Shown here: piece by piece, positions 51,065 to 59,544 of the stretch
Numbering within the stretch: the first letter of the stretch is position 1
Layout: each line of letters begins with the position of its first letter
Assembly (NCBI RefSeq): GCF_037963835.1
Contig: NZ_CP150145.1
Location: 4,960,001 to 5,024,000, forward strand
Reading direction: 5' to 3'
DNA from: Paenibacillus sp. FSL H8-0332
GTDB taxonomy: Bacteria; Bacillota; Bacilli; Paenibacillales; Paenibacillaceae
Length of the DNA stretch: 64,000 nucleotides
Notes under the pieces: generated by a model
Told to the model about the DNA's origin: nothing
What the model saw: only the letters and a program-made list of their open reading frames with translations
Database searches by the model: none
Program-made: the position numbers and the translations under genes

Positions 51065-51814
51065 TTAATTACCCGACTTGTTACGGAAATAATTCTGCAG
51101 GAATTCCTTGGCCCGCTCGGACTTCGGATGATTGAACACCTCGTCCGGCGTCCCCTCCTCGACGATTTTCCCTTTGTCCAGGAAAAGCACCTTATTCGCT
51201 ACTTCATAGACGAAGCTCATCTCATGCGAGACGAGAATCATCGTCTGACCTGTGGCGGCGGTCTTCTTGATCGTCTGCAGCACCTCGCCCACCAGCTCAG
51301 GATCAAGCGCAGAGGTGGGCTCGTCCAGGAGCAGCAGCTTCGGATTCATCGCCAGGGCGCGGGCAATGCCCACCCGCTGCTGCTGGCCGCCGGACAGATG
51401 CTTCGGATAATAATGCGCCCGCTCAGTAAGACCTACCTGCTCCAGCTGCTCCTGTGCAATCTGTGCGGCCTCGCGGTCGTTCATCCGCTTCACAATTTTC
51501 AGGCCTTCCTTGACATTATCCAGCGCCGTGCGGTGCTGGAACAGATTGAATTGCTGGAAGACCATCGCCGTCTGCTTCCGCAGCTCCAGCCGCTGCTTGT
51601 TCGTGATCGTGCTGAAATCGACCTTGAAGCCTTCGAGATCAAGCATCCCCTGATCCGCCTGCTCCAGGCAGTTGAGCGCACGCAGGAAGGTGGACTTGCC
51701 TGCACCGGATGAACCGATGATCGCTACAACATCGCCCTTCTCAATCTCCACCGACAAATCATCCAGAATCAGATTGCCGTGAAAGGACTTGGATAAATGG
51801 CTTACCTTAATCAT
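51065..51814 (-). CDS. Polar amino-acid ABC transporter ATPase
   Basis: This 249-residue ATPase starts at ATG 51814, which overlaps the permease stop as TGATG, with AAGGAGAG 7 bases upstream. Walker A 'GSSGAGKST', signature 'LSGGQQQR', Walker B 'LLLLDEPTSALDPE' and the switch His in 'SHEMSF' are all intact. It belongs to the GlnQ/TcyN-type family. The exact amino acid cannot be read from this gene. Confidence 0.93.
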   Translation of the reverse strand: MIKVSHLSKSFHGNLILDDLSVEIEKGDVVAIIGSSGAGKSTFLRALNCLEQADQGMLDLEGFKVDFSTITNKQRLELRKQTAMVFQQFNLFQHRTALDNVKEGLKIVKRMNDREAAQIAQEQLEQVGLTERAHYYPKHLSGGQQQRVGIARALAMNPKLLLLDEPTSALDPELVGEVLQTIKKTAATGQTMILVSHEMSFVYEVANKVLFLDKGKIVEEGTPDEVFNHPKSERAKEFLQNYFRNKSGN

Positions 51815-52569
51815 CAGATCTCTCTCCTTCCCCAAGAGAACCAGCCGCGGTTCATGGCCCCGGCAGCGGAGTCCGGAATGGAGAATCTTTTCTCCAGGAA
51901 TCTCAGAATCTGCTCAATCAGAATCGTCATGACCCAATAGATGATCGCCAGCGCGAGATACACCTCGAAGAAGCGGAAGTTGCTGCCGGAGATGATTTTA
52001 CCCTTGGCTGTCATTTCGATTACACCCGCCACAAAGGCCAGGGAGGTCCCCTTCAGCAGTCCGATCAGTGCATTGCCCAGCGGCGGAATAGCCACCACCA
52101 GCGCCTGCGGAACGATGACTCTTCTGAGCACCTGAAGATACGTCATCCCCAGGGATTCAGCGGCCTCGATCTGGCCCTTGTTGACCGATTGCAGCGCAGC
52201 GCGGATCGTCTCCGAGTTGTACGCCGCTTCATTGAATGCGAAGGTGACCAGCACGAAGATCATCGCCGGAATGGCATTGATATTATAATCCGTCCCGTAC
52301 TGCTGATTAATGAATTTGAGTAACAACGGAATTCCGTTATAGGTCAGATACAGCTGCACAATGATCGGCGTTCCCCGAATGAACGAGATGAAGACTGTGA
52401 CTAGCTGGCTTAGCACGGGAATTCGGCGCATACGGATAATGGCGAACAACAGAGCAAACACAAGGCCGACGATCATCGAGATGACCGTAATCTGCAGACT
52501 CACAGGAAGGACCTCTAACAGACGAGGTATCGCTGTGAACACCGCGTTAATATCAAAAATCTCTCCCAT
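51814..52569 (-). CDS. Polar amino-acid ABC transporter permease
   Basis: This 251-residue permease of the HisM/TcyL type has the 'VRGTPIIVQLYLTYNGIP'-like conserved loop (here 'FIRGTPIIVQLYLTY') and the EAA-like coupling motif 'EAAESLGMTYLQVLRRVIVPQAL'. Five or so membrane helices are visible. GGAAGGAAG precedes ATG. It sits between the CapA-like gene and the ATPase. Only one permease is encoded, which suggests a homodimer. Confidence 0.92.
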   Translation of the reverse strand: MGEIFDINAVFTAIPRLLEVLPVSLQITVISMIVGLVFALLFAIIRMRRIPVLSQLVTVFISFIRGTPIIVQLYLTYNGIPLLLKFINQQYGTDYNINAIPAMIFVLVTFAFNEAAYNSETIRAALQSVNKGQIEAAESLGMTYLQVLRRVIVPQALVVAIPPLGNALIGLLKGTSLAFVAGVIEMTAKGKIISGSNFRFFEVYLALAIIYWVMTILIEQILRFLEKRFSIPDSAAGAMNRGWFSWGRREI

Positions 52570-52610
52570 GCAGACTACTTCCTTCCACGTTCAATTTACA
52601 GGGCGACGCT

Positions 52611-53942
52611 CTAACACGGTCTGACAGTCAACCGTCTGCCCTCATAGATAATTTCAGTATGATACCGTTCGTTGCTTACCGCATTAAGCCGCTCCACCAG
52701 GGAAGCCGCAGCTTCATCCGAAGCCAGGACCGGAAGCCCGCGCTTCGTCACCGTCTCATGAGTGAGTCTAAGATCAATCGGAATCAGCTCGTAGTCGAAC
52801 CGCTTGTCCTCCACACTAAGATCGAACATGACCAGGAAGTTCTCGGAGAACTTGCGGTCGCTATAGAACCCCTGCCAATTCCCTTCGCTGTCCTTGGTTC
52901 TGTTCTTATGCAGGGTAGATGGAGCTTCATTCTCGGCATACCCGTAGGCGGTGAACATCTCGGGAGATACAATCGACTCTCCGGCTTCGAACTCCATGAA
53001 CAGACTGCCTATGTTATAAAAAATAGGCTGGCCCTTATACAGCTCCACCCCTCTGGTGAAGTGGGCACCATGTCCGAAGACACAGCTCGCCCCGGCATCC
53101 ACCGCCCCCCGCGCGAAGGTCTCAATGAACTCTGCGGGATAATCGGAGTACCAGTTCTCATTCTCCCCTTCATGCGTGTGCAGGCTGACAAAGACATAAT
53201 CACTGCGCTCCGCAGCATCCTGGATGCTGCGGTAGATTTCCTGCTGATCCTGCTCATGCGCTACCGTTTTGACACGGGACTGTTCTCCCTTTTCGAAGGT
53301 TAAATAGCCTTCAAAAAATGAACCGAATTCATAGTAATTCTCCGATTTGCTCTTGAAGGTCTCAATCCGCTTGCCTTCCTCCATGCTGGAAGCGATGCCG
53401 ATGCGCTCACTGATCTCCTTCAAGGTGCTGAAGTCCTGATCGTTCACGACATACGTACGCGACCAGCGGAGCGGGTTGACCCCCGGACGGGCTGGAACGC
53501 CGTTCCCCGGATTTGAGGCAGCGAATACTTCGCTTCTCGTCACATCGATAGTGATGATGGCGATCCGGCCATCTGCCGTATCCACGAACACCGGTTTACG
53601 CGCTTCATGCAGGCTCATGCCCACTCCAAGCGGGGTCAGACCGCGGGCTTCCGCCTCTTCGATCGTATCTACAAGGCCCTGGGTCCCGTAGTCCCCCGTA
53701 TGATTATTCGCAAAGCTCACATAACGGATATTGAGCTTCCCGAATTCATCCAGCGCCTTGGGGCGTACACTGGTCTGGTAGCCGCGGCCTGCCGCCGGAG
53801 CGGTATTCAGGCGCGGGGTCACGAACTCTGCATTGGTAAAAGCTTCATCGGCCCCTTGCAGCAAAGCAAGCAGCTCCGGGTCCATCGTCTTATCTAAATT
53901 ACTGCTGGAGAATAATGCATCTCCCGAGACTAGAAATTTCAT
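52611..53942 (-). CDS. CapA-family metallophosphatase-like protein
   Basis: This 443-residue protein is a PGA_cap/CapA-type enzyme. It has 'VSGDALF' at the N-terminus, 'FANNHTGDYG' and 'FGHGAHFTRG', the Asp/Asn/His metal-binding motifs of the calcineurin-like fold. CapA proteins act in poly-gamma-glutamate capsule synthesis, but this copy has no signal or anchor segment, and no capB or capC is nearby. It lies between the binding-protein and permease genes of an amino-acid ABC operon, so a role in handling a peptide or amino-acid conjugate brought in by the transporter is possible (inference). AAGGTGATC precedes ATG. Confidence 0.8.
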   Translation of the reverse strand: MKFLVSGDALFSSSNLDKTMDPELLALLQGADEAFTNAEFVTPRLNTAPAAGRGYQTSVRPKALDEFGKLNIRYVSFANNHTGDYGTQGLVDTIEEAEARGLTPLGVGMSLHEARKPVFVDTADGRIAIITIDVTRSEVFAASNPGNGVPARPGVNPLRWSRTYVVNDQDFSTLKEISERIGIASSMEEGKRIETFKSKSENYYEFGSFFEGYLTFEKGEQSRVKTVAHEQDQQEIYRSIQDAAERSDYVFVSLHTHEGENENWYSDYPAEFIETFARGAVDAGASCVFGHGAHFTRGVELYKGQPIFYNIGSLFMEFEAGESIVSPEMFTAYGYAENEAPSTLHKNRTKDSEGNWQGFYSDRKFSENFLVMFDLSVEDKRFDYELIPIDLRLTHETVTKRGLPVLASDEAAASLVERLNAVSNERYHTEIIYEGRRLTVRPC

Positions 53943-53960
53943 GCGATCACCTTCCTTCGG

Positions 53961-54809
53961 TTACTCCATTAGCTCTTTTTTAGGCAAATAGTCGCCGCCA
54001 AGCTGCTCTTGGCTAATTTTCAACAGAGTACCATCCGCATACATTTCCTTGATTCTCTTGTTAACGGTATCCAACAGGGTGCTGTCCGCAGACTTTGAGA
54101 GCAGGATATAAGATCCTGGATCACTGTTCTCTGTAGAGAACGCAACGACCTTCAGATTGGTGAAGCCATGCTCCTTGATGGCCTTCTCGGCAGAGACACG
54201 GGAAATGATGCGCACATCGTATTTGCCGGCTTCAATACCTTCGAACTGCTTCACGAAATTCTCGTCAGTGTAGATAATCTCTGCTTTGGCATCCGGGTTC
54301 GCTTCATTATAATTCTCCAGCAGTGTGGCACCGGAGTTGCCTACTTCTGTTACGGCTTTATAGCCCTTCAGGTCTTCTACCGCCTTAAGGGTGTTATCGT
54401 CCTTGCGGACTACGAATACATTCGCATTCTCGATAATCGGGAGAGAGAAATTGTATTTGCCGCGTCTCTCGGGGTTGGAGCTGAAATTGTTCGCCCCCAG
54501 CTGGAAACGGCCATTATCCAGGCCAGTCAGAATCCCTTCGAATTCAATCGCCTGAACCTCTAGCTTATATTCCGGAAGGTCCTTGAAGATCGCCTTCATT
54601 ACTTCCACATCGTAACCTGTCAACTGTCCGTCTTTCTCGTAGCTAAAAGGGTTACTTACCCCGCTCGTTGCCGCAACGATGGTCTTCGTACCGGCTCCCG
54701 CGCCGTTTGTCTCTGCGGAGCCTGCGTCATTCTTAGTTCCATTACCGCAGCCTGCAATGACCAACCCGAGCAACACCATCAGAACGCCTGGCACAAATTT
54801 CTTCTTCAT
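53961..54809 (-). CDS. Amino-acid ABC transporter substrate-binding lipoprotein
   Basis: I use ATG 54809 after GAGGGGGA (282 residues). A lipoprotein signal ends with the lipobox 'VIAGC' (about 20), then comes a Ser/Gly linker. The binding domain is the type 3 family: 'PFSYEKDGQLTGYDVEVMKAI', 'GRFQLGANNFSSNPERRGKYNFS' and 'AVTEVGNSGATLLENYN'. It resembles TcyK-type (cystine-like) receptors, but ligand choice is uncertain. It is the first gene of the operon, with a good sigma-A promoter upstream. Confidence 0.88.
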   Translation of the reverse strand: MKKKFVPGVLMVLLGLVIAGCGNGTKNDAGSAETNGAGAGTKTIVAATSGVSNPFSYEKDGQLTGYDVEVMKAIFKDLPEYKLEVQAIEFEGILTGLDNGRFQLGANNFSSNPERRGKYNFSLPIIENANVFVVRKDDNTLKAVEDLKGYKAVTEVGNSGATLLENYNEANPDAKAEIIYTDENFVKQFEGIEAGKYDVRIISRVSAEKAIKEHGFTNLKVVAFSTENSDPGSYILLSKSADSTLLDTVNKRIKEMYADGTLLKISQEQLGGDYLPKKELME

Positions 54810-54890
54810 TATAACTTCCCCCTCGTCTAGTAAAAGATCTCTCTTGTTGTCTACGATGTCCAACTTATCATAGTCATTTAGTCTGGAATT

Positions 54891-54919
54891 ATTATGTCAC
54901 GGGGTATACACGGTGTCAA
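54891..54919 (-). promoter_or_regulatory. Sigma-A promoter of the ABC transporter operon
   Basis: On the minus strand TTGACA (54914-54919), spacer 17 bases, CATAAT (54891-54896). It lies about 80 bases before the ATG at 54809, a near-consensus housekeeping promoter. Confidence 0.85.
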
Positions 54920-55240
54920 GGTGAACGGGTAAAGGATTTGACGAATGGTGGCGAATAAAGTCGATTGGAGGCTAAGCCTCCAGCATAATATATGTATCCC
55001 CCAGGCGGCTGGGGAGTATTCCCCAGATGTTTCTCACAAATGAAACACGTAGTAGTCATGCGTATCGCCTCTTTCTATTCGGATAGTTAGCTGACTGCTC
55101 GCGTTTAAAACATCCACAACGTCCAGCAAATCCGGTATTTTTCGGTACACTCATCATACTTTAGGAATCGGCCCCATATGCATTAAAAGACAGCTTAACG
55201 GGTACGAAGCCAGACCTGAAGGATGGAAGGAGAATCTGCC
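54920..55240. other. Intergenic region before the second LbH-GT2 group
   Basis: There are about 320 bases with no gene seen. CATACTTTA at 55155-55163 fits the sigma-K -10 consensus CATANNNTA for the plus-strand gene at 55241, without a clear -35. Short inverted pieces (GGAGGCTAAGCCTCC at about 54967, CCCCAG...CTGGGG at about 55000) could be a weak terminator or operator. Confidence 0.4.
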
Positions 55241-56650
55241 TTGACCTTAAATATACCGCTTGAATTCGCTGAGCGATTTGCTCAGCTTGGAAGCAACACT
55301 TACATCGGGCAAGGGGGCGTAATTGAGTCTCCAGAGCTAATATCTATAGGCAATAATGTTTCTGTTGAAGCTCCGCACTATATCAAGACAGCAGCCATAG
55401 ACCAACAGCTTCCTCATGAGGGTCCAGTTATCTGTATAGGAGACGGATGTCAGATCAACAGAGGGGTACAGATCACAGCATCCCCCAAGATTATCTTAGA
55501 GCCAAATCTTCTTATCTATTCCAATGTTCAAATGGAAGGTGAAATCGCCATTGGCGAAGGCTCCTGGATCGGAGCAAATTGCCGCCTGTCAGGGAATATA
55601 CGTATTGGAGCTGGGAGCGTAGTTAAGGCAAACAGTACGGTCTTGGACAATGTTCCCGACTACTGCGTGGTTTCAGGTAATCCCGCATCGATTGTGCAGG
55701 TCTATGAGACTGCCTCCGGCAGTTGGGTGGATGTGTCTGATCATGACCAAGCCCAGGCCGTTCTTACTGCCCGAAGCCGTCTCCCCCTGTTATCTATCTG
55801 CATCCCGACTTACAACCGTGCGCCTTATCTGGACACCTGCCTTCATTCAATTTACTCACAGATCGGGAATAACGAACTGATCGAAGTAGTGGTATCCGAT
55901 AATGCCTCTACAGATGCCACACCAGATGTCATAGACAAGTATATGTCCCTTTACTCCAATATGAGAGCAGTTCGAAATGACACTAATGTTGGTGCAGACC
56001 CTAATATTTATTTTGTTACAACATTGGGAAGAGGAAAATTTGTGAAAATGCATGGAGATGATGATTATTTTCTCCCCGGCAAGATCATGCCCCTCCTTCA
56101 TGTACTGGACAGTCATCCGGAATGCGGAGTCATTCATATTAGTATAATAAACGGAAATGGGCCTCCCCGCTTAGACTCTGGGATTAGCAATTTCCTGGCC
56201 GCCACCACTCTTTATGGAGCGTTTATCAGTTCAGTTGTATTAAGGCGTGAGGATTTGGAGAAGATCGAGAATCCCACCCTATTTATGGCTTCTAAATTCA
56301 ATCAATTATATCTGCAATATTCCATATTAAAGGATAACCCGAACTTCTGCATCATGTACGATAGTATGTTCAGTTATGGCGGTGCTTACAATCCTAAATA
56401 CAGTTTTGCTGAAGTGTTCTTCAACGGTTATCCATCTATCCTAAGCCACTTCTTGAGCTCTGGCTTAACTGCTGAAGATATTGCCAGAGAGAAAAGACAA
56501 ACTCTCTATCATTACACCATACCATGGCTACGGAATAATAAAGCAACTGTGACCACTGATGAATTTGAAGGAATCTATACAAAATACTATCACGAAGAAC
56601 CCTATTATGAGGATGGCTTAGCCATCATGGAAGCAATACGCCAATCATAA
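55241..56650 (+). CDS. LbH acyltransferase-GT2 fusion
   Basis: I favour TTG 55241, 8 bases after GGAAGGAG (469 residues); ATG 55223 lies on top of that site and lacks its own. Residues about 5-165 form an LbH acyltransferase ('IGDGCQINRGVQITA', 'GEGSWIGANCRLSG', 'PDYCVVSGNPASIV'). Residues about 185-469 form a GT2 domain with 'LLSICIPTYNRA', 'VSDNASTDAT' and the metal site 'HGDDDYFLPG'. It lacks the DTNHQY-type catalytic His of its paralogues, so the acyltransferase half may be structural. It is followed at 25 bases by a sister fusion. Confidence 0.85.
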   Translation: MTLNIPLEFAERFAQLGSNTYIGQGGVIESPELISIGNNVSVEAPHYIKTAAIDQQLPHEGPVICIGDGCQINRGVQITASPKIILEPNLLIYSNVQMEGEIAIGEGSWIGANCRLSGNIRIGAGSVVKANSTVLDNVPDYCVVSGNPASIVQVYETASGSWVDVSDHDQAQAVLTARSRLPLLSICIPTYNRAPYLDTCLHSIYSQIGNNELIEVVVSDNASTDATPDVIDKYMSLYSNMRAVRNDTNVGADPNIYFVTTLGRGKFVKMHGDDDYFLPGKIMPLLHVLDSHPECGVIHISIINGNGPPRLDSGISNFLAATTLYGAFISSVVLRREDLEKIENPTLFMASKFNQLYLQYSILKDNPNFCIMYDSMFSYGGAYNPKYSFAEVFFNGYPSILSHFLSSGLTAEDIAREKRQTLYHYTIPWLRNNKATVTTDEFEGIYTKYYHEEPYYEDGLAIMEAIRQS

Positions 56651-56675
56651 CTCATATTTCAGAAAGGAAGTTCAT

Positions 56676-58115
56676 ATGTCACACTCCTTAGAGTCTGAAA
56701 CAGTATCCAGCTTCTATTACTATGGCAACAATACAGAGATCGCTGCCAACGGACAACTCAAGCATCCCGAACTCATTCTGATTGGTGATAGGGTAACCAT
56801 TAAGGGAGATTACTCCATACAGCCTGAAGCACAAGCTTCTTTGCCTCTACCCAAAATTATTATCGGGGATGATTGTAAATGTGAACAAGGGCTCACTCTT
56901 CATGCCATCAACCGTATTGAGATTAAATCTAATGTGACGATAGGCTCTAATGTTAGTATATCGGATGCCAGACAGGAGTACCGCCAGATTGGAATCCCGG
57001 TAAAGGCACAAGGATGGATGGACGGCGCCGGAGAGGTTATCATCGGGGAAGGAACGCAAATTGGAGAGGGAACGGTTATTGCAGGTAATATCCGAATAGG
57101 CAAGCATAGCGTGATCTATCCGGGAAGTGTCATTGAACAAGATCTTCCGGATTATTGTGTGGCAGGAGGGTCCCCCGCACAGATTCAGCAGCATGAACCA
57201 ATTGTACACCCTATCTCACCGGATGCTACTCCGCTTCTCTCCATTTGTATTCCAACCTATAACCGCGCAGCCAACCTTGATCTATGCCTTTCCTCTATAT
57301 TCAGCCAATTACAGGACGATAGCCGGGTTGAAGTCATTGTCTGTGACAATGCCTCTACAGACGCCACCCCTCAGGTGATCGCACGTTATGCCAGCCGCTA
57401 TCCAAGACTGAAATCATTCAGAAACAGTTCGAATATCGGGGGGGACCGCAATATATATCTTGTAGCTCAATTAGCGAAGGGGACGTTTCTAAAATGGCAG
57501 GGCGATGATGATTATTGTGTGGAGCATTCCATCCCCTCCCTGCTTGAGGTCATCCATAATCATACAGAGTGCGGAATTATATATTTGAATGTTCATAATC
57601 ATGATGGCCAGGTTTATACTGCAAAAGGCGCATCGGCTTATCTTCGAGCCTCAGGTATTATGTGTACTTTTATTTCCGGCATCATTTTGAGAAGAGAGGA
57701 TTTTGAACAAATCGAAGAACCCTTCCGGTATATCGATTCATCGCTGAATCAAGCTTACATGCAATATGAGATATTAACCAGAAATCCTCACTTTTGCGTG
57801 GTTAACCGGAGAGTGTTCGATTTTTCCGGGAATCCTCCTGCAGGATACAATTTCGGTGAAGTCGTTTTTAGTAATTATCAGACAATTTTGAGTCATTTTA
57901 TTGGCAAAGGTTTGACCGCAGAGGACGTCCGGGAAGAGAAACGAAATTCTCTCTTTAATTACATTCTCGGTTGGTATTGGGGAATCATGCGTGATCACGC
58001 CCCTGTTTTTACCGATGATTTTGAGGATCTCTTTAGAAAATTTTATGGAGATGAGTCCTATTTCGAAGATGTCCTGCTGCAAATTGCAAGTATAAAAGCT
58101 CTGGCACAAAGCTAA
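56676..58115 (+). CDS. LbH acyltransferase-GT2 fusion
   Basis: The 479-residue sister of the preceding gene has an LbH half (about 20-170) with 'IGDDCKCEQGLTLHA', 'SDARQEYRQIGIPV', 'GEGTQIGEGTVIAG' and 'PDYCVAGGSPAQI'. The GT2 half (about 185-479) has 'LLSICIPTYNRA', 'VCDNASTDAT' and 'QGDDDYCVEH'. In place of the catalytic His seen in the stand-alone enzyme (DTNHQY) it has DARQEY, so acyl transfer is doubtful. AAAGGAAG precedes ATG. It is in one operon with the genes on both sides. Confidence 0.86.
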   Translation: MSHSLESETVSSFYYYGNNTEIAANGQLKHPELILIGDRVTIKGDYSIQPEAQASLPLPKIIIGDDCKCEQGLTLHAINRIEIKSNVTIGSNVSISDARQEYRQIGIPVKAQGWMDGAGEVIIGEGTQIGEGTVIAGNIRIGKHSVIYPGSVIEQDLPDYCVAGGSPAQIQQHEPIVHPISPDATPLLSICIPTYNRAANLDLCLSSIFSQLQDDSRVEVIVCDNASTDATPQVIARYASRYPRLKSFRNSSNIGGDRNIYLVAQLAKGTFLKWQGDDDYCVEHSIPSLLEVIHNHTECGIIYLNVHNHDGQVYTAKGASAYLRASGIMCTFISGIILRREDFEQIEEPFRYIDSSLNQAYMQYEILTRNPHFCVVNRRVFDFSGNPPAGYNFGEVVFSNYQTILSHFIGKGLTAEDVREEKRNSLFNYILGWYWGIMRDHAPVFTDDFEDLFRKFYGDESYFEDVLLQIASIKALAQS

Positions 58116-58128
58116 GGAGGGATTTAGT

Positions 58129-59544
58129 ATGCATAAACCGGATACACTTCAGGCAAACCATAAGCCAGATTCACAGGAATCTCAGATGTCCAATTTAATG
58201 AATTACGCCAACTTTCTATATAACCAGAAAAATTATGAGAACGCTGCTGTGTTCTATGAAAAGTTTCTTTTGGAAGCAAAGACGATAAATGAAGAAACCT
58301 ATGAAGCCTACGGGAGACTCTCGGATTGTTACGTTGCTGCCGGGGATGTGAATAAAGCCTTGTTAGCAGCTTTCCAATCCTTTGCTTCTGGAGTTCCCCA
58401 CCCCGTAATCTGTTACAAAATCGGTACTTCATTCATGCAGAAAGGTCAAGTGAACCTAGCAATTTTTTGGTTTGATATGGCTACAAAAGAAACGATAGTA
58501 AATGGGCACATTAACTATGATGCCTCTTTTGCAAACTGGCTACCCCATTTACAATTGTGTGTATGCTATGAATTGCTCGGTGAACATGAGAAAGCCTATC
58601 ATCATCACAAATTAGCTCAAAAATATTATCCCGATCATCCAAGTATAGTGTACAATCAAAAGTATTTTGAATCGTTGTTCTACAGAATTGCTCCCTCCTC
58701 GTCAAGTGTTCTAAAAGAGGCTGAAGTATTGGGGCGAAACGACACAGATTCCATAGATATCAACTCCGAAATACTGAATACAGAACAAAACGATGTAGTT
58801 TTCACAGGAGAACGGGTTGTCATTAACGATGCCGTCAAGAAGAATCATGGAGATGTACTTGAGGAGCACCTGAACAGATACAGATTAGCCCAAAAGTTCG
58901 TCAAGGATAAACGGGTGCTGGATGCGGCCTGCGGGGCAGGGTATGGCAGTAAAATGCTGCAGGTGGCCGGAGCAAGTCATGTCCTTGGCGTAGATATTGA
59001 TGAAGCCAGCTTGGCCAATGCGCGTAAAACATATGGTCATGATCAGATTGATTATGCTTACGGTAATGTAAATAAGCTTGAACTTGAAGATAACAGCTTT
59101 GATGTCGTTGTTTCCTTTGAGACTATTGAGCATATCGATGACGGCAGCGTATGGATTAAAGAATCTGCCAGGCTTTTAAAAGATGATGGTATCTTCATTG
59201 TCTCCACGCCTAACCGTAGTATTGCAAACCCTGCCGCCTACTTTGTGGAGCAGCCAAGAAATCATTATCACAAATATGAATATACGATTACTGAGCTTGT
59301 GGGGGAGTTACTGAAAGAATATGATATCCTGGAGTTGTACGGGCAAACCTTCGTCTCGGATTATTCAGCCTTCCAAGCCCAAGTTGTCAGAAATGCGAGA
59401 GCGATGCCTCCTACAACCACGCCTTATGACAATCCCGTCATTAACGGATACGAGCTAATGGATCTCGGAAGAGTTAAAGATATAAATCCCTTGTATGTGG
59501 TGGTCGTGTGCAGAAAAAAACGAGACCTTCCTGTAGACAAATAA
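58129..59544 (+). CDS. TPR-SAM-dependent methyltransferase fusion
   Basis: This 471-residue protein has an N-terminal TPR-like region (about 20-185) with 'NWLPHLQLCVCYELLGEHEKA' type helices and 'YNQKYFESL'. This region is homologous to the C-terminal half of the two GT2-TPR enzymes in this window. Residues about 225-430 form a class I methyltransferase: 'VLDAACGAGYGSKML', 'LGVDIDEASL' and 'VVSFETIEHID'. So the same TPR module is paired with a methyltransferase instead of GT2. It likely O-methylates a sugar of the surface glycan, a step common as a chain terminator. AAGGAGG precedes ATG. It starts 13 bases after the previous gene. Confidence 0.87.
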   Translation: MHKPDTLQANHKPDSQESQMSNLMNYANFLYNQKNYENAAVFYEKFLLEAKTINEETYEAYGRLSDCYVAAGDVNKALLAAFQSFASGVPHPVICYKIGTSFMQKGQVNLAIFWFDMATKETIVNGHINYDASFANWLPHLQLCVCYELLGEHEKAYHHHKLAQKYYPDHPSIVYNQKYFESLFYRIAPSSSSVLKEAEVLGRNDTDSIDINSEILNTEQNDVVFTGERVVINDAVKKNHGDVLEEHLNRYRLAQKFVKDKRVLDAACGAGYGSKMLQVAGASHVLGVDIDEASLANARKTYGHDQIDYAYGNVNKLELEDNSFDVVVSFETIEHIDDGSVWIKESARLLKDDGIFIVSTPNRSIANPAAYFVEQPRNHYHKYEYTITELVGELLKEYDILELYGQTFVSDYSAFQAQVVRNARAMPPTTTPYDNPVINGYELMDLGRVKDINPLYVVVVCRKKRDLPVDK

